Shown here in pieces: positions 34,681 to 45,587 of a stretch of DNA of 64,000 bases. The stretch spans positions 62,001 through 126,000 of the forward strand of contig JANXUT010000055.1 of the NCBI GenBank assembly GCA_025356075.1, read 5' to 3'. Positions within the stretch are counted from its first letter, which is position 1. Every line of letters begins with the position of its first letter. The notes under the pieces are model-generated. The model made no database searches, had not been told where the DNA came from, and saw only the letters and a program-made list of their open reading frames with translations. This DNA comes from Pseudomonadota bacterium. GTDB taxonomy: Bacteria; Pseudomonadota; Gammaproteobacteria; Steroidobacterales; Steroidobacteraceae. The position numbers and the translations under genes are program-made.

Positions 34681-36600
34681 TCAGCCGGCGCGGGGCGCTG
34701 GCGCCAGCACCCCCGCGCGGGCGATGTGCTCGACGATCCGCTCGGCGGCCTGCTCGGGCGTGAGCGCGGTCGTGTCGATGTGGATCTCGGGGTGCTCCGG
34801 GGCCTCGTAGGGCGAGTCGATGCCGGTGAAGTTGCTGAGCTCGCCGCGCCGCGCCTTCTTGTAGAGGCCCTTCGGGTCGCGCGCCTCGGCGGCCGCGAGC
34901 GGCGCATCGACGTGGACCTCGAAGAACTCGCCCTCGCCCATCAGCTCGCGCGCCATGCGCCGCTCCGAGCGGAACGGCGAGATGAACGAGACGAGCGTGA
35001 TGAGGCCCGCCTCCGCCATGAGGCGCGCGACTTCGGCGACCCGGCGGATGTTCTCGACGCGGTCCTGGGGCGTGAAGCCAAGATCCTTGTTGAGACCGTG
35101 GCGCACGTTGTCGCCATCGAGCAGGTAGGTGTGCCGGCCGAGTGCGACCAGGCGCTTGTCGATGAGGTTCGCGATCGTCGACTTGCCCGCGCCGGAGAGG
35201 CCGGTCAGCCACAGCACACAGCCGCGCTGGCCCTTCTGCGCCGCGCGCACGCGCCGGTCAATCTCGAGCGCCTGCCAATGGATGTTCTGCGACCTTCGCA
35301 GCGCAAAATGCAAGAGCCCCGCGCCGACCGTATCGTTGGTCAGGCGGTCCATCAGGATGAAGCCGCCGAGCGCGCGGTTGGCGGTGTAAGGCTCGAAGCC
35401 AGTGACGCGATCGAACTGCAGTTCGCACACGCCGATGTCGTTGAGCTCGAGTCGCTCGGCCGCTTCATGCTCGAGCGTGTCGACATTGACGCGGTACTTG
35501 AGCGGCATCACTGTTGCGAGCAGCGTCTGCGCCCCGAGCTTGAGCAGGTACTGACGACCCTGCAGCATCGGCTCCTCGTGCATCCAGATCAGCGTCGCCT
35601 CGAACTGGTCGGCGCATTCGAGCGGCGCCTCGCGCGTCGTGATGATGTCGCCGCGACTGACATCGACGTCGCTCGCAAGCGTCAGCGTGACCGATTGTCC
35701 GGCGACGGCCTCGCGCAAGTCGCCGGTCGCGGTGACGATCCGCTCGATGGTGCTCTCGCGCCCGGAGGGCGCGATCCGCACCGCCTGGCCGGTCGCGATG
35801 CGACCGCTCGCGACGAGGCCCGCGAAGCCGCGAAAATCCGAGTTCGGACGGTTGACCCATTGTACCGGGAACCGAAACGGCGCAGCGCCGTCATCGACCG
35901 CGATGTCCACGGACTCAAGGTGGCCAAGGAGCGTAGGCCCCTGGTACCAGGGCATGTTGCCGCCGGCAGCCACCACGTTGTCGCCGAGCGCCGCCGAGAG
36001 CGGGATCACGCGGATCTCGCCGACGCCAAGGAGCGCAGCGAATTCGCGGTACTCATCCTCGATCGCGCGGGCCCGCTCCTGCTGGTAGCCGACGAGGTCC
36101 ATCTTGTTGATCGCGAGCACGATGCGCTTGATCCCGAGCAGCGCACACAGGTAGCTGTGGCGGCGGGTCTGGGTCAGCACGCCCTTGCGTGCATCGACGA
36201 GGATCACGGCGAGCTCCGCCGTCGAGGCGCCGGTCGCCATGTTGCGCGTGTACTGCTCGTGCCCCGGGGTGTCGGCGACGATGAACTTGCGCCGCGCGGT
36301 CGCGAAGTACCGGTAGGCGACGTCGATCGTGATCCCCTGCTCGCGCTCGGCCGCGAGGCCATCGACGAGGAGCGCGAAGTCGAGCTCGGCGCCCCGCGAT
36401 CCGACCTTCCTCGAGTCCGTCGCGAGCGCAGCCAGCTGGTCCTCGAGGACCACGCTCGACTCGTAGAGCAGCCGGCCGATCAGCGTCGACTTGCCGTCAT
36501 CGACCGAGCCGCAGGTGATGAAGCGCAGCAGCGTCTTTTGGCTCTGGGCCTCGAGATAGCGGGCAAGGTTCGCGGCGGGATCGGCGGCGGGCGTCGTCAT
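34681..36600 (-). CDS. cysNC: bifunctional sulfate adenylyltransferase subunit 1/adenylylsulfate kinase CysNC
   Basis: A 639-residue fusion. Residues 1 to about 430 are the EF-Tu-like GTPase Cys[31 protein letters not shown] and NKMDLVGY, which drives ATP sulfurylase. Residues about 440-639 are APS kinase Cys[19 protein letters not shown] (P-loop), [16 protein letters not shown], and [11 protein letters not shown]. Together they form APS and then PAPS from sulfate. ATG at 36600 gives the normal N-terminus; the open frame extends further upstream only as overlap with cysD. The stop of cysD is 7 bp upstream, so the genes are tightly linked. Confidence 0.96.
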   Translation of the reverse strand: MTTPAADPAANLARYLEAQSQKTLLRFITCGSVDDGKSTLIGRLLYESSVVLEDQLAALATDSRKVGSRGAELDFALLVDGLAAEREQGITIDVAYRYFATARRKFIVADTPGHEQYTRNMATGASTAELAVILVDARKGVLTQTRRHSYLCALLGIKRIVLAINKMDLVGYQQERARAIEDEYREFAALLGVGEIRVIPLSAALGDNVVAAGGNMPWYQGPTLLGHLESVDIAVDDGAAPFRFPVQWVNRPNSDFRGFAGLVASGRIATGQAVRIAPSGRESTIERIVTATGDLREAVAGQSVTLTLASDVDVSRGDIITTREAPLECADQFEATLIWMHEEPMLQGRQYLLKLGAQTLLATVMPLKYRVNVDTLEHEAAERLELNDIGVCELQFDRVTGFEPYTANRALGGFILMDRLTNDTVGAGLLHFALRRSQNIHWQALEIDRRVRAAQKGQRGCVLWLTGLSGAGKSTIANLIDKRLVALGRHTYLLDGDNVRHGLNKDLGFTPQDRVENIRRVAEVARLMAEAGLITLVSFISPFRSERRMARELMGEGEFFEVHVDAPLAAAEARDPKGLYKKARRGELSNFTGIDSPYEAPEHPEIHIDTTALTPEQAAERIVEHIARAGVLAPAPRAG

Positions 36601-36607
36601 GGGCGTG

Positions 36608-37549
36608 CTAGAAGTAGCCTTCCTGCTTCTTCTTCTCCATCGAGGCGCCGGCATCGTGGTCGATCACGCGACCCTGCCGCTCGGAGGTCCTGCTCGCCAG
36701 CATCTCCTCGATGATGGCCGCGACCGAACCGGCCGTGCTCTCGATGGCGCCAGTGAGCGGATAGCAGCCAAGGGTCCGAAAGCGCACGCTGCGAAGCGTG
36801 GGCTTCTCGCCCGCGCGAAGCGGCAGGCGCTCGTCATCGACGAGAATCAGCGCGCCGTCCCGCTCGACGACGGGACGTGGCGCGGCGAGGTAGAGCGGCA
36901 CGATAGGGATCTGCTCGCGGTAGATGTACTCCCACACGTCGAGCTCGGTCCAGTTGGAGAGCGGAAAGACCCTTACGCTCTCGCCCTTGTTGGTGCGGGT
37001 GTTGTAGACCGACCAGAGCTCCGGGCGCTGGCGCTTCGGGTCCCAGCGGTGGGCGGGCGTGCGAAACGAAAAGATCCGCTCCTTCGCGCGACTCTTTTCC
37101 TCGTCGCGCCTCGCACCGCCGAAGGCGGCATCGAAACCGTGGCGGTCGAGCGCCTGCTTCAGGCCCTCGGTCTTCATGACATCGGTGTGGATCTGCGAGC
37201 CGTGGGTGACGGGGCCGATCCCCCTGGCGAGCCCGTCCTGGTTGACGTGCACGAGGAGCTCGATGCCGGGCTGCTTCGCGACCTCATCGCGGAACTCGTA
37301 CATCGCCCGGAATTTCCACGTCGTGTCGACGTGCAGGAGCGGAAAGGGCAACGCCGCCGGAAAGAACGCCTTGCGGGCGAGGTGCAGCATCACCGCGCTG
37401 TCCTTGCCGACCGAATAGAGCATCACGGGCTTCGCGCACTCGGCGACGACTTCCCGGAATATGTGGATGCTCTCTGCTTCGAGTCGATCGAGGTGCGTAA
37501 GCAAGCGGCGCCCTGGCGCGCTCGCCTGCCCGTGCGACGCATCACTCAT
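36608..37549 (-). CDS. cysD: sulfate adenylyltransferase subunit 2 CysD
   Basis: A 313-residue PP-loop ATPase that forms APS from ATP and sulfate together with CysN. The PP motif is [49 protein letters not shown] and the C-terminal [16 protein letters not shown] and [21 protein letters not shown] are highly conserved. ATG at 37549 (MSDASHG) was chosen; 22 codons of open frame upstream lack a good start. It precedes cysNC in the operon; a 171-bp gap to cysH contains no ORF. Confidence 0.96.
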   Translation of the reverse strand: MSDASHGQASAPGRRLLTHLDRLEAESIHIFREVVAECAKPVMLYSVGKDSAVMLHLARKAFFPAALPFPLLHVDTTWKFRAMYEFRDEVAKQPGIELLVHVNQDGLARGIGPVTHGSQIHTDVMKTEGLKQALDRHGFDAAFGGARRDEEKSRAKERIFSFRTPAHRWDPKRQRPELWSVYNTRTNKGESVRVFPLSNWTELDVWEYIYREQIPIVPLYLAAPRPVVERDGALILVDDERLPLRAGEKPTLRSVRFRTLGCYPLTGAIESTAGSVAAIIEEMLASRTSERQGRVIDHDAGASMEKKKQEGYF

Positions 37550-37720
37550 GTAGACCTGGCCCCTCGGAGTGCCTCGGCGGAGCCGCGCCCGTGGTGGTGC
37601 AGCTCGTTGCAGCAATGGATCATGAATAGCGCTCGCGGCACGTCAAAGTCAACCCAGCCGCCGGCGGCAGCGAGCGCGTGATCGGAAGTGTCGGGAAGGC
37701 TCCACGCCGTGCTGCGGCGC

Positions 37721-38455
37721 TCAAGCCTCGTGCAAGCCGCACTCGCGCTTGAGACCAAAGAAACGCAGGTTATCGGCGCTCCCGGCCTCGGCCAGCGAGC
37801 GCGTCGTGTGCCAGTCGCCGATCGACAGGTAGCCCTTGTCCCAGAGCGGATGATAAGGCAGGTCGTGCGTACGCAGGTACCGGCCGACGTCGCGATCGGT
37901 CCAGTCGAAGATCGGGTGCACCTTGTAGCGGCCCCGCTTGAACTCGATCGGTGCCGTGTCGGCGCGGCTGTCGGCCTGCGAGCGGCGCAGTCCCGAGAAC
38001 CACGTCTCGCCGCCGAGTTCGGCAAGCGCGCGCTGCATCGGCTCCTGCTTGTTCAGGCGGTTGTACTGCTCGATGCCGTCGAGGCCCTGCTCCCACAGTC
38101 GCCCGAAGCGGGTTTCCTGCCAGGCGGGCGAGGCGTCGGAGCGGAACACCTTGAGGTTGAGCTTGAGCCGATCGGTGAGCTCGTCGATGAAGCGGTAGGT
38201 TTCAGGGAACAGATAGCCGGTGTCGATGAGCACCACCGGGATCTTGGGCTCGATGCGGGTGACGAGGTGCAGCATGACCGAGGCCTGCGCGCCGAAGCTC
38301 GAGGCGAGCACGTGGCGGCCCGGCAGGACTTCGAGGGCGCGCGCGACGCGCGCCCTCGCATCGAGCGAACCGAACGCCGCGTTGACCGCCACGAGATCGT
38401 GCGCGTCGACGGCGATCGGATCCTGCGGCAGCCAGCGGGCGAGCGTCGATCTCAT
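37721..38455 (-). CDS. cysH: phosphoadenylyl-sulfate reductase CysH (PAPS type)
   Basis: A 244-residue cytosolic reductase that makes sulfite from PAPS using thioredoxin. PP-loop-like [15 protein letters not shown] and [19 protein letters not shown] are clear. The C-terminal catalytic Cys239 lies in KRECGLH. The two Cys pairs that bind the [4Fe-4S] cluster in APS reductases are absent, so this is the PAPS form, consistent with the APS kinase domain of CysNC. ATG at 38455 has GAGG 9 nt upstream; TTG and GTG codons just ahead are less likely starts. First gene of the operon; the 167 bp before it should hold the promoter. Sulfite reductase is not in the window. Confidence 0.95.
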   Translation of the reverse strand: MRSTLARWLPQDPIAVDAHDLVAVNAAFGSLDARARVARALEVLPGRHVLASSFGAQASVMLHLVTRIEPKIPVVLIDTGYLFPETYRFIDELTDRLKLNLKVFRSDASPAWQETRFGRLWEQGLDGIEQYNRLNKQEPMQRALAELGGETWFSGLRRSQADSRADTAPIEFKRGRYKVHPIFDWTDRDVGRYLRTHDLPYHPLWDKGYLSIGDWHTTRSLAEAGSADNLRFFGLKRECGLHEA

Positions 38456-38622
38456 CACCAATCCTCGAAGGTTGCCGCGATGCTACGGGCGGCGGGCGGC
38501 CGCGGCTCTTCCCGCGACGACAAAGGGGATCATACGAGCCGGCCCCGACCGGGCTGAAGTGCCGAGTGGTTATGTGCCGATAACCGCGGTTGGACGGGCC
38601 CCGAACCAGGCCTTGCGCCGCC

Positions 38623-39120
38623 CTACGGCACCCGGAACCGCCGCTGCAGGCTGATGATCCAGCAGGCGATTCCGGCGAACGCCCCGGCAAGCGGCCAGCC
38701 GATGTAGGCCCCCTCGAGTCGCGGTGGCGTAAGCGAGTTCGCGTGGATTAGCACGCCATGGAGCGCGAGCGCGAACAGCGCCACCCCCGCGGCGAGGCGT
38801 GCAGTGTGCCGGACGAGGAATTCCGCGGTTGCCTCGCGCTCAGCCGGCGCCAGCCAGTGGTCGCGATGGGGGATGTTGATCGATCCTGGCGAGCGGTGAA
38901 TCGCTGCCCCGATGATGGCGCTCAGGAGCGTCGGGATCCCGACCGCGACCCCGGCCATGAACGCGAGGTAGGTGCCGCGCGTCATGAACCCGTTCGGAAG
39001 TCCGCCGGCGCCAAAGTGAGTCGCGATCCGCTCCGGCAGCCAGACCGAGGTGAGCGCGATCAGCGCGAGCGAGGCGATGAGGATGAGCGTCGTTACGCCG
39101 CGGCTTCGGTCTTCGGACAT
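38623..39120 (-). CDS. DUF1648-like integral membrane protein
   Basis: A 165-residue protein with about four hydrophobic helices. The N-terminal segment LTSVWLPERIATHFGAGGLPNGFMTR is the DUF1648 block, also present at the N-terminus of SdpI-type immunity proteins and other small membrane proteins. No partner toxin or regulator is adjacent. Helices lie at about 10-27, 49-70, 103-123 and 138-157. Function unknown. Divergent from the ornithine cyclodeaminase-like gene with an 86-bp gap. Confidence 0.82.
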   Translation of the reverse strand: MSEDRSRGVTTLILIASLALIALTSVWLPERIATHFGAGGLPNGFMTRGTYLAFMAGVAVGIPTLLSAIIGAAIHRSPGSINIPHRDHWLAPAEREATAEFLVRHTARLAAGVALFALALHGVLIHANSLTPPRLEGAYIGWPLAGAFAGIACWIISLQRRFRVP

Positions 39121-39206
39121 CGCTCCGCTCCGGATCGTTGTGTGGCGCGGCCCGCGGCGCCCGTCATCGCCCGCACGGGCCGCTGGTCGAATGCAATAAT
39201 CGCCTC

Positions 39207-40154
39207 ATGCAGATCATCGATGCTGAGACCGTCGTCACGCGCCTTGCGCCAGGCCCCCTCGTCCTCGCCCTCGAGCGGATGTTCCGCGACGGCTGCACGG
39301 CTCCCGTCCGCCACCACCATACGCTCCCGGTACCAGGCGCCCCCGATGCGACGCTCCTGCTGATGCCTGCCTGGCGGTCGGGCGACTGGCTCGGCATCAA
39401 GATCGTGACGGTCTTTCCGGGCAACGTCCTGCGCGCACTGCCGGCGGTGTCGGCCGCGTACGTGCTCATGGACGCAACCACAGGCGCGGTTCGCGCGCTC
39501 ATCGACGGCGGCGAACTGACCGCGCGTCGCACCGCGGCGACCTCCGCCCTCGCCGCCCGCTACCTCGCGCGCGCGGATGCCCAGACGCTCCTCATCGTCG
39601 GCACCGGCCGCATCGCGCGGGAGCTCGCCTGCTTCCACGTCGCCGTGCGCCCCGCGCTCAGCTCCGTGTTCGTCTGGGGACGCAACGCCGCGAACGCGAG
39701 AACGCTCGTGCGAGAGCTTGCCGTTCACGGGATCACGGCGACGGTGGCGACGGATCTCGCCGCGGCGGTCGCGGCGGCGGACATCGTCTCCGCCGCGACG
39801 CTGTCGATGACGCCGCTCATCCTCGGAGCCTGGGTGCGCCCTGGCACCCATGTCGATCTCGTCGGCGGCTACACGCCTCTCATGCGCGAGGCCGACGATG
39901 CGCTGATTGCCAAGGCGCGCGTCTTCGTCGACACCCGCGAGGGCGGGCTCAACGAGGCCGGCGACATCGTCGCCCCCATTGCCGCGGGCGTCCTCGCCGC
40001 CGGGGCGGTCGCGGATTTGGCGGATCTTTGCCGGGGACGCAGCCCCGGCCGACAGGCGGCCACGGACATCACCGTGTTCAAGTCGGTCGGTGCGGCGCTC
40101 GAGGACCTCGCCGCCGCGATCGAGGTCGTTGGGCGAGCGCCGCCGGCACGCTAG
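39207..40154 (+). CDS. ornithine cyclodeaminase/mu-crystallin family protein
   Basis: A 315-residue NAD(P)-binding protein. ATG at 39207 (MQIIDAETV) gives the family N-terminus. LTARRTAATSALAARYLAR, the Rossmann motif LIVGTGRIARELACFH, and WVRPGTHVDLVGGYTPLMRE are conserved; DITVFKSVGAALEDLAAA is the usual C-terminal signature. Members include ornithine cyclodeaminase, alanine dehydrogenase and ketimine reductases, which these motifs do not separate. Convergent with cobT. With the ureohydrolase and DAO genes elsewhere in the window it fits amino-acid degradation, by inference. Confidence 0.92.
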   Translation: MQIIDAETVVTRLAPGPLVLALERMFRDGCTAPVRHHHTLPVPGAPDATLLLMPAWRSGDWLGIKIVTVFPGNVLRALPAVSAAYVLMDATTGAVRALIDGGELTARRTAATSALAARYLARADAQTLLIVGTGRIARELACFHVAVRPALSSVFVWGRNAANARTLVRELAVHGITATVATDLAAAVAAADIVSAATLSMTPLILGAWVRPGTHVDLVGGYTPLMREADDALIAKARVFVDTREGGLNEAGDIVAPIAAGVLAAGAVADLADLCRGRSPGRQAATDITVFKSVGAALEDLAAAIEVVGRAPPAR

Positions 40155-40177
40155 CCCGCTTGCTCCTCGTTCTCCGC

Positions 40178-42028
40178 TCAGGCGGCCGGGCGGCGGCGCG
40201 CGCCGCGCTCCTCGAAGAGCGCGGCCAATTGCGACATCATCGCGCCGCCGAGCTGCTCGGCGTTCTCGATCGCAACCGCGCGCTGGTAGAAATCGGTCAC
40301 GTCGTGGCCGATGCCGATCGCCACGAGCTCGACGGGGGAGCGCGTCTGGACCCAGTCGACGACGTTCCTCAGGTGCTGCTCGAGGTAGCTGCCGGGATTG
40401 GCCGAGAGCGTCGCCTCATCGAGCGGCACGCCGTCCGAGATCACGATCAGGATGCGGCGCCGTTCGCTCCGCGCGAGCAGCCGGTCGTGCGCCCACAGGA
40501 GCGCCTCGCCGTCGATGTTCTCCTTCAGGAGGTCCTCGCGCAGCATGAGCCCGAGGTTCTGGCGCGCACGCCGCCACGGGGCGTCGGCGGCCTTGTAGAT
40601 GATGTGGCGCACGTCACTCAGGCGCCCGGGATTGGCGGGCGACCCGGCCTTCAGCCAATCCTCGCGCGAGCGGCCGCCGTTCCATTCGTGGGTCGTGAAA
40701 CCGAGGATCTCGACCTTGACGCCGCAGCGCTCGAGGGTGCGCGACAGGACGTCCGCGCACAGCGCCGCCACCATGATCGGCCGGCCGCGCATCGAGCCCG
40801 AGTTGTCGAGGAGCAGCGTCACCACTGTGTCCTTGAACTCGCTCTCCGCCTCGTCCTTGAAGGCGAGGGAGGCGAGGGGATCCACGATGACCCGCGTCAG
40901 GCGCGCCGCATCGAGCACGCCCTCCTCCAGGTCGAACACCCAGTGCCGCTTCTGCTGGGCAAGGAGCAGCCGCTCGAGGCGGTTGGCGAGGCGCACGACG
41001 GTCGGCTGCAGCAGCCGCGCCTGCTGGTCGAGGCTCACCCGCAGGCGTTGCATCTCCTCCGCATCGCACACCCGCTCGGCCGGCAGCTCCTCGTCGTGCA
41101 GGCGCGTGAACACGCGGTAGTAGCGGCTCGGATGGCCGGGTTCACGCGCCACCGCCACCCGGCTGAGCCGGTCGCCCTTCGCCTCGAGCTCGGCCTTGCG
41201 CTCGCGCTCGTCGGTCACCGCGCGCTGGGCGGTCAGCACCTCGTTGTCCGGGACGTCGGGGCCGTCCTGCTCCATCTCACCCTTGCCGGCCTTGAGCGTC
41301 AGCGTGCCGGGTGGCGCGGTGGGGACTTCCGCCTCGGGCTTGCGCGCCGGCCGGGCCGCGGCCACCCGCGCGGGCGTGCGTTCGCCCACCGCTCCGAGCT
41401 CGTAGCCGAGATCGACGTCGCGCGCGAGCTCGTGGCTCAGGCGCGCGAACTCGAGCTGGTCGTCCGCCGCTGCCGCGAGCCCGGCGAGCGTGCCGCCCGC
41501 ACGCCGCTCGAGCTCATCGCGCCAGCGGGTCATGAGCGGCGCGGCCGCATCCGGCGGCGGCGCTCCGGTCAGGCGCTCGCGCAGGAGGAGCGCGAGCGCA
41601 TCGAGCAGTGTCGTGAGGCGCGAGCCTTGCGCGAAGCGAATGCCCTTGCGCTCGAGCGATTCGACCACGACCGCGTTCAGGTTGCTGGCGACGCCCGCCA
41701 TGGCGCGCGCGCCGAGCGCCTGGCAGCGGATGTCCTCGGCGAGATCGAACAGCTCGCGCGCGCGGCTGCCGCTCGGCCGGTTGAACGCGTGTGTCGCGGC
41801 ATCGTGGTAGGCGAACCGAAGCGCGAGACGGTCGGCATGGCCGCGCAGGCGCTGCGCTTCGGTCGGCGTGAGCGGATTGGCCGGCTCCGGCAGCAGGATC
41901 TTTCCGTCGGCAATCTTGGGTCCAAGCTTGCCGAACACGACCGACAGCTCAGGCTCGCCGGCGAGCGCGCGGGTCGACTGCGCCAGCGCGCGCTTGAAGC
42001 GTTCGATCGGCGTGAGCGCGGTGGCCAT
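40178..42028 (-). CDS. cobT: cobaltochelatase subunit CobT
   Basis: A 616-residue subunit of the aerobic, ATP-dependent cobaltochelatase that inserts cobalt into hydrogenobyrinic acid a,c-diamide. N-terminal half: [20 protein letters not shown], typical of CobT. A charged linker (about 240-300) leads to a C-terminal von Willebrand A domain with the MIDAS motif [11 protein letters not shown] and later [12 protein letters not shown] and [13 protein letters not shown] at 42028 was chosen; the longer frame overlaps cobS. It is 16 bp behind cobS. The large subunit CobN and all other cobalamin genes are absent from the window. Confidence 0.95.
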   Translation of the reverse strand: MATALTPIERFKRALAQSTRALAGEPELSVVFGKLGPKIADGKILLPEPANPLTPTEAQRLRGHADRLALRFAYHDAATHAFNRPSGSRARELFDLAEDIRCQALGARAMAGVASNLNAVVVESLERKGIRFAQGSRLTTLLDALALLLRERLTGAPPPDAAAPLMTRWRDELERRAGGTLAGLAAAADDQLEFARLSHELARDVDLGYELGAVGERTPARVAAARPARKPEAEVPTAPPGTLTLKAGKGEMEQDGPDVPDNEVLTAQRAVTDERERKAELEAKGDRLSRVAVAREPGHPSRYYRVFTRLHDEELPAERVCDAEEMQRLRVSLDQQARLLQPTVVRLANRLERLLLAQQKRHWVFDLEEGVLDAARLTRVIVDPLASLAFKDEAESEFKDTVVTLLLDNSGSMRGRPIMVAALCADVLSRTLERCGVKVEILGFTTHEWNGGRSREDWLKAGSPANPGRLSDVRHIIYKAADAPWRRARQNLGLMLREDLLKENIDGEALLWAHDRLLARSERRRILIVISDGVPLDEATLSANPGSYLEQHLRNVVDWVQTRSPVELVAIGIGHDVTDFYQRAVAIENAEQLGGAMMSQLAALFEERGARRRPAA

Positions 42029-42044
42029 CTCGCGCGCGCGGACC

Positions 42045-43028
42045 TCAGATGACCTTGATGCGCGCGGCGGCCTCGGGCAGGTCATGGCCGAATGCGCGCT
42101 GGAAGAACTCGGCGACGGTGGCGCGCTCGAGCTCATCGCACTTGTTCAGGAACGTCACGCGAAACGCCAGCCCCACGTCCCCGAAGATCTCGGCGTTCTC
42201 GGCCCACGTGATCACGGTGCGCGGGCTCATCACGGTCGAGATATCGCCGTTCATAAACGCGTTTCGCGTCATGTCGGCGACCCGCACCATCGCGAGGATC
42301 GCGCGGCGGCCCTCCTCGCTGTCGTAGGACTTCGCCTTCGCGAGCACGATCGCGGCCTCGACGTCGTGCTCGAGGTAGTTGAGCGTTGTGACGATGGACC
42401 AGCGGTCCATCTGTCCCTGGTTGATCTGCTGCGTGCCGTGATAGAGCCCGGTCGCATCGCCGAGGCCTATCGTGTTCGTGGTCGCGAACAGGCGAAAGTA
42501 CGGGTTTGGACTGATGACCCGGTTCTGGTCGAGGAGCGTGAGCTTGCCGCGCGCCTCGAGCACGCGCTGGATCACGAACATCACATCGGGACGACCCGCG
42601 TCGTATTCATCGAAGATGAGCGCGATCGAGCGCTGCACCGACCAGGGCAGCAACCCCTCGCGAAACTCGGTGATCTGCTGGCCGTCCTTGAGCACGATCG
42701 CGTCCTTGCCGACGAGGTCGATGCGGCTCACGTGGCCGTCGAGGTTGATCCTGATCAGCGGCCAGTTGAGGTGCGCGGCGACCTGCTCGACGTGGGTCGA
42801 CTTGCCGGTGCCGTGATAGCCCTGGACCATGACGCGGCGGTTGAACGCAAATCCCGCGAGGATCGCGAGCGTGGTGTCGGGGTTGAACCGGTAGGCCTCG
42901 TCGATTTCGGGCACGTACTCGGTGCGCTTGGTGAATGCCGGCACCTGCATGTCGTTGGCGATGCCGAAGGCGCGCGCGGAGATGCTCGTGTCCGGTGCGA
43001 GGCTCAGGAGGTCGTCGGCGGTGCTCAT
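42045..43028 (-). CDS. cobS: cobaltochelatase subunit CobS, AAA+ ATPase
   Basis: A 327-residue AAA+ ATPase partner of CobT. Walker [21 protein letters not shown], Walker B region [20 protein letters not shown], and the sensor/[20 protein letters not shown] stretch are typical. [22 protein letters not shown] closes the protein. ATG at 43028 (MSTADDLLS) agrees with the family start. First gene of the cobS-cobT pair, followed by cobT after 16 bp. The complex couples ATP hydrolysis to cobalt insertion by CobN. Confidence 0.96.
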   Translation of the reverse strand: MSTADDLLSLAPDTSISARAFGIANDMQVPAFTKRTEYVPEIDEAYRFNPDTTLAILAGFAFNRRVMVQGYHGTGKSTHVEQVAAHLNWPLIRINLDGHVSRIDLVGKDAIVLKDGQQITEFREGLLPWSVQRSIALIFDEYDAGRPDVMFVIQRVLEARGKLTLLDQNRVISPNPYFRLFATTNTIGLGDATGLYHGTQQINQGQMDRWSIVTTLNYLEHDVEAAIVLAKAKSYDSEEGRRAILAMVRVADMTRNAFMNGDISTVMSPRTVITWAENAEIFGDVGLAFRVTFLNKCDELERATVAEFFQRAFGHDLPEAAARIKVI

Positions 43029-43131
43029 GGTGGCGAGGTCGATCGGTGGTGGCGAGGGGGACTCGCGCCGGCGAAGCGGCGCGGCGGAGCCGGCATTTTG
43101 GACGGGTCGGCGCATTTTTGCTCGCGGGAAT

Positions 43132-44250
43132 TCAACCGCCGAGCCGCCCGGGCGAGAGCGCCGCGGCCGAGATCTCAAGCGCAAGCGCCGCGGGCGGCAG
43201 CGGCCGGTCCGCGATGATCGCCGCGGCGACCTGCCCGAGACCTGGCGAGGTCAGGATGCCGGCGCCGCCGTGCCCGGCGAGCCAGAAGAACGCGGGCGCA
43301 TCCGAGGCAAACCCGGCGACCGGCTGCTCGTCCCGGACGAAAGTCCTGAGGCCCGCCCAGCGACTCGCGAGCTTGCGTACCTGTAGCGTCGTGTAGCGCT
43401 CGAGGAGGTCGACGGCGATCGCGACATCGAGGTCCTCCGCTTGCGCATCGCACGGTGGCGAGGGCGTCGCGTCGCCCGGACACACCATGAGCGCCCGGCC
43501 GCTGCCCTTGAAGTAGAACCCGGAGGCGATCGCGTCGACGACCGGCACGGCGCGAGCGTCGAAGCCGGGATCGAAGGTGAATGCAGTGCGGCGCCTGGGC
43601 TCGACGGCGAGCGGCCTCACGGCGCATCGCTCGGCCACCACGTCCGCCCACGCGCCGGCCGCATTGACGATTAGCGACGTCTCGATGGAGTCATCGCCGA
43701 GGCGCACGCGCCAGCGCCCGCCGCTCCACTGCGCGCCCAGGAACTCGAGCGCGGTGCGTGTCGTTCCGCCGCGGCGCCGAATGCCGCGCAGGTACCCCTG
43801 GTGCAGCGCCTCGACCTCGATCTCGCCGTTATCGGGTTCGAAGTAGCAGCGCGCGAGCATTTCCGGCCGCAGGAACGGCACCATTGCCAGCGCCTCGGCC
43901 CTTGCGATGGGCCGCACGTGCGGCGAGTGCGCGCTCACCTGCGCATAGTAGTGCTCGGCCGCCGCTTCCTCGCCCGGCGGCGCGAACAGGACGTTGCCGC
44001 GTCGCGTGAGGAGCGGCCGGTCCGTGAACCCGGCCGGTGGCTCCACCAGAAACGGCTCGCCGAGGAGCGCGAGCGAGCGCTTCTGGCCCTCGCAATTGGC
44101 GGCCGTCCATTCGGCCGCGGAGCGGCCGGTGCTGTGGTAGCCGAACGCCGTTTCACGCTCGACCAGCAGCACCGTCCGGTATTCGGCCAGGAAGTAGCCG
44201 ACGGACGCGCCCGCGATGCCGCCGCCGACCACGAGTACATCGACCCGCAT
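43132..44250 (-). CDS. FAD-dependent DAO-family oxidoreductase, copy 2
   Basis: A 372-residue flavoprotein of the same length and family as the one at 25.1-26.2 kb. FAD motif [70 protein letters not shown] and [17 protein letters not shown]. Shared motifs such as [18 protein letters not shown] with copy 1 point to a duplication. The enzyme should oxidise an amine or amino acid with FAD. It ends 104 bp before the cobS start and begins 74 bp after the FAH gene, all on the same strand. Confidence 0.92.
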   Translation of the reverse strand: MRVDVLVVGGGIAGASVGYFLAEYRTVLLVERETAFGYHSTGRSAAEWTAANCEGQKRSLALLGEPFLVEPPAGFTDRPLLTRRGNVLFAPPGEEAAAEHYYAQVSAHSPHVRPIARAEALAMVPFLRPEMLARCYFEPDNGEIEVEALHQGYLRGIRRRGGTTRTALEFLGAQWSGGRWRVRLGDDSIETSLIVNAAGAWADVVAERCAVRPLAVEPRRRTAFTFDPGFDARAVPVVDAIASGFYFKGSGRALMVCPGDATPSPPCDAQAEDLDVAIAVDLLERYTTLQVRKLASRWAGLRTFVRDEQPVAGFASDAPAFFWLAGHGGAGILTSPGLGQVAAAIIADRPLPPAALALEISAAALSPGRLGG

Positions 44251-44323
44251 GGCTCACCCGCCTCGACCCAGTGCCGTGCTCTGGCAGCACCCGAGGCCGG
44301 CACCTAAGGAAAACGCCGCCCGG

Positions 44324-45061
44324 TCACTCGGCCGGCGCGACCACCGTCGTCAGCGTACCGAGGCCCTCGATGCCGCCGACAAGGACGTCGCCCGCGACGA
44401 CGGGACCGACGCCGGCGGGCGTGCCGGTGTAGATGAGATCGCCAGGCGCAAGCTCGAAGTACGTCGAGAGCTCCGCGATCACTTCGGCGACCGACCAGGT
44501 CATGTCGTCGAGGTCGGCGCGCTGCTTCTCGAGGCCGTTGACGGTGAGCCAGATCGCGCCCCGGGCCGCATGGCCGAGGCGCGCGACCGGCGTGATCGGG
44601 CCGAGCGCGGCGGAATGGTCGAAGCCCTTCGCGACGTCCCACGGCCGGCCCGTCTCCTTCGCCGCCGCCTGCAGGTCGCGGCGCGTGAAGTCGTTGCCGA
44701 CGGCGTAGCCATACACGTGCTCGAGCGCGCGGGCGAGCGCGATGCGCCGCCCACCCGTCTTGAGCGCGACGACGAGCTCGACCTCGTGGTGCAGGTTCTG
44801 GGTGCGCGGCGGGTACGGCAGTCGCCCCTGGTCCGCGAGGAGCGCCGTCGCGGGCTTCGTGAAGAAGAACGGCGGCTCGCGCTTCGGGTCTGTGCCCATC
44901 TCGCGCGCGTGCGAGGCGTAGTTCTGGCCGACGCAGTAGATGCGCCGGACCGGGAAGCGGCCACGCTCGCCCGCGACGGCGGCCGAGGGCGCTGCGGTCG
45001 CCGGCAGCACGTAGCTCGCCTCGGGCAAATGCTGCCCCGCCCTGCCCCGCTCCTCGCTCAT
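44324..45061 (-). CDS. fumarylacetoacetate hydrolase (FAH) family protein
   Basis: A 245-residue metal-dependent hydrolase/isomerase domain. Conserved blocks: [42 protein letters not shown] with the acidic metal ligands, [16 protein letters not shown], and [17 protein letters not shown]. This size fits acylpyruvases (FAHD1-like) and related enzymes. The start ATG at 45061 overlaps the stop of the DUF3293 gene by four bases (ATGA), indicating translational coupling. Substrate unknown. Confidence 0.93.
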   Translation of the reverse strand: MSEERGRAGQHLPEASYVLPATAAPSAAVAGERGRFPVRRIYCVGQNYASHAREMGTDPKREPPFFFTKPATALLADQGRLPYPPRTQNLHHEVELVVALKTGGRRIALARALEHVYGYAVGNDFTRRDLQAAAKETGRPWDVAKGFDHSAALGPITPVARLGHAARGAIWLTVNGLEKQRADLDDMTWSVAEVIAELSTYFELAPGDLIYTGTPAGVGPVVAGDVLVGGIEGLGTLTTVVAPAE

Positions 45062-45555
45062 TCGAGCATCACGAGGTGCGGCACCGCATCGGCTCCCGAC
45101 CAGACGATGCCGTGCTGGCGGAATTCGCGGCCGAGCTCGCACGCGGCCTCGCGTCCGATGCCGAGCACGAGGAAGCTTTCCTCGCCGGCCCATTGCCCGG
45201 TCGGATCGACGCCGAGACCCTCGAGGAGCGCGTAGCCGCGCGCCTCGAGCGTGCGCCGCAGGCGATCCTGGGCGAGCGCGTTGTCCTCGTCCACCATCGG
45301 GCGACTGCCCGGATTCCAGGCGGTGAGGAACGCGGAGCTCTCGACCGCGCGCGCGAGGTGGCACGCGGCAAGGTCGGCATTTACCTCATCGACGCGCAGC
45401 AGGAACGGTGGCGACACGCCGTTGACGCAGTAGTGGGTCGCCCGGTAGGCGGCGATCAGCGTCGGCGCAACGCGCGAGCTTTCGGGGGGCTGGGTGGTCA
45501 ACGGATCTCTGGATCGAAACGAGGAGTCAGGGGCAGGTGCGTGCTCGGTGCGCAT
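45058..45555 (-). CDS. DUF3293 domain protein
   Basis: A 165-residue cytosolic protein with no membrane segment. [27 protein letters not shown] is the characteristic DUF3293 block, followed by [29 protein letters not shown]. Family function is unknown. ATG at 45555 was chosen. Because its stop overlaps the FAH start, the two are probably made together. Confidence 0.85.
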   Translation of the reverse strand: MRTEHAPAPDSSFRSRDPLTTQPPESSRVAPTLIAAYRATHYCVNGVSPPFLLRVDEVNADLAACHLARAVESSAFLTAWNPGSRPMVDEDNALAQDRLRRTLEARGYALLEGLGVDPTGQWAGEESFLVLGIGREAACELGREFRQHGIVWSGADAVPHLVMLE

Positions 45556-45587
45556 CCCGCCAAGCTTAGTCTTCGCGCTGTTACCCC

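Noticed and set aside
33851-35212. A 453-codon frame that joins cysQ to part of cysNC
   Set aside because: The upstream part is the alternate frame of cysNC; cysQ has a proper start at 34666.
38623-39120. SdpI-type immunity protein partner of a toxin
   Set aside because: Only the N-terminal DUF1648 block is shared, and no SdpC-like toxin or SdpR-like regulator is adjacent.
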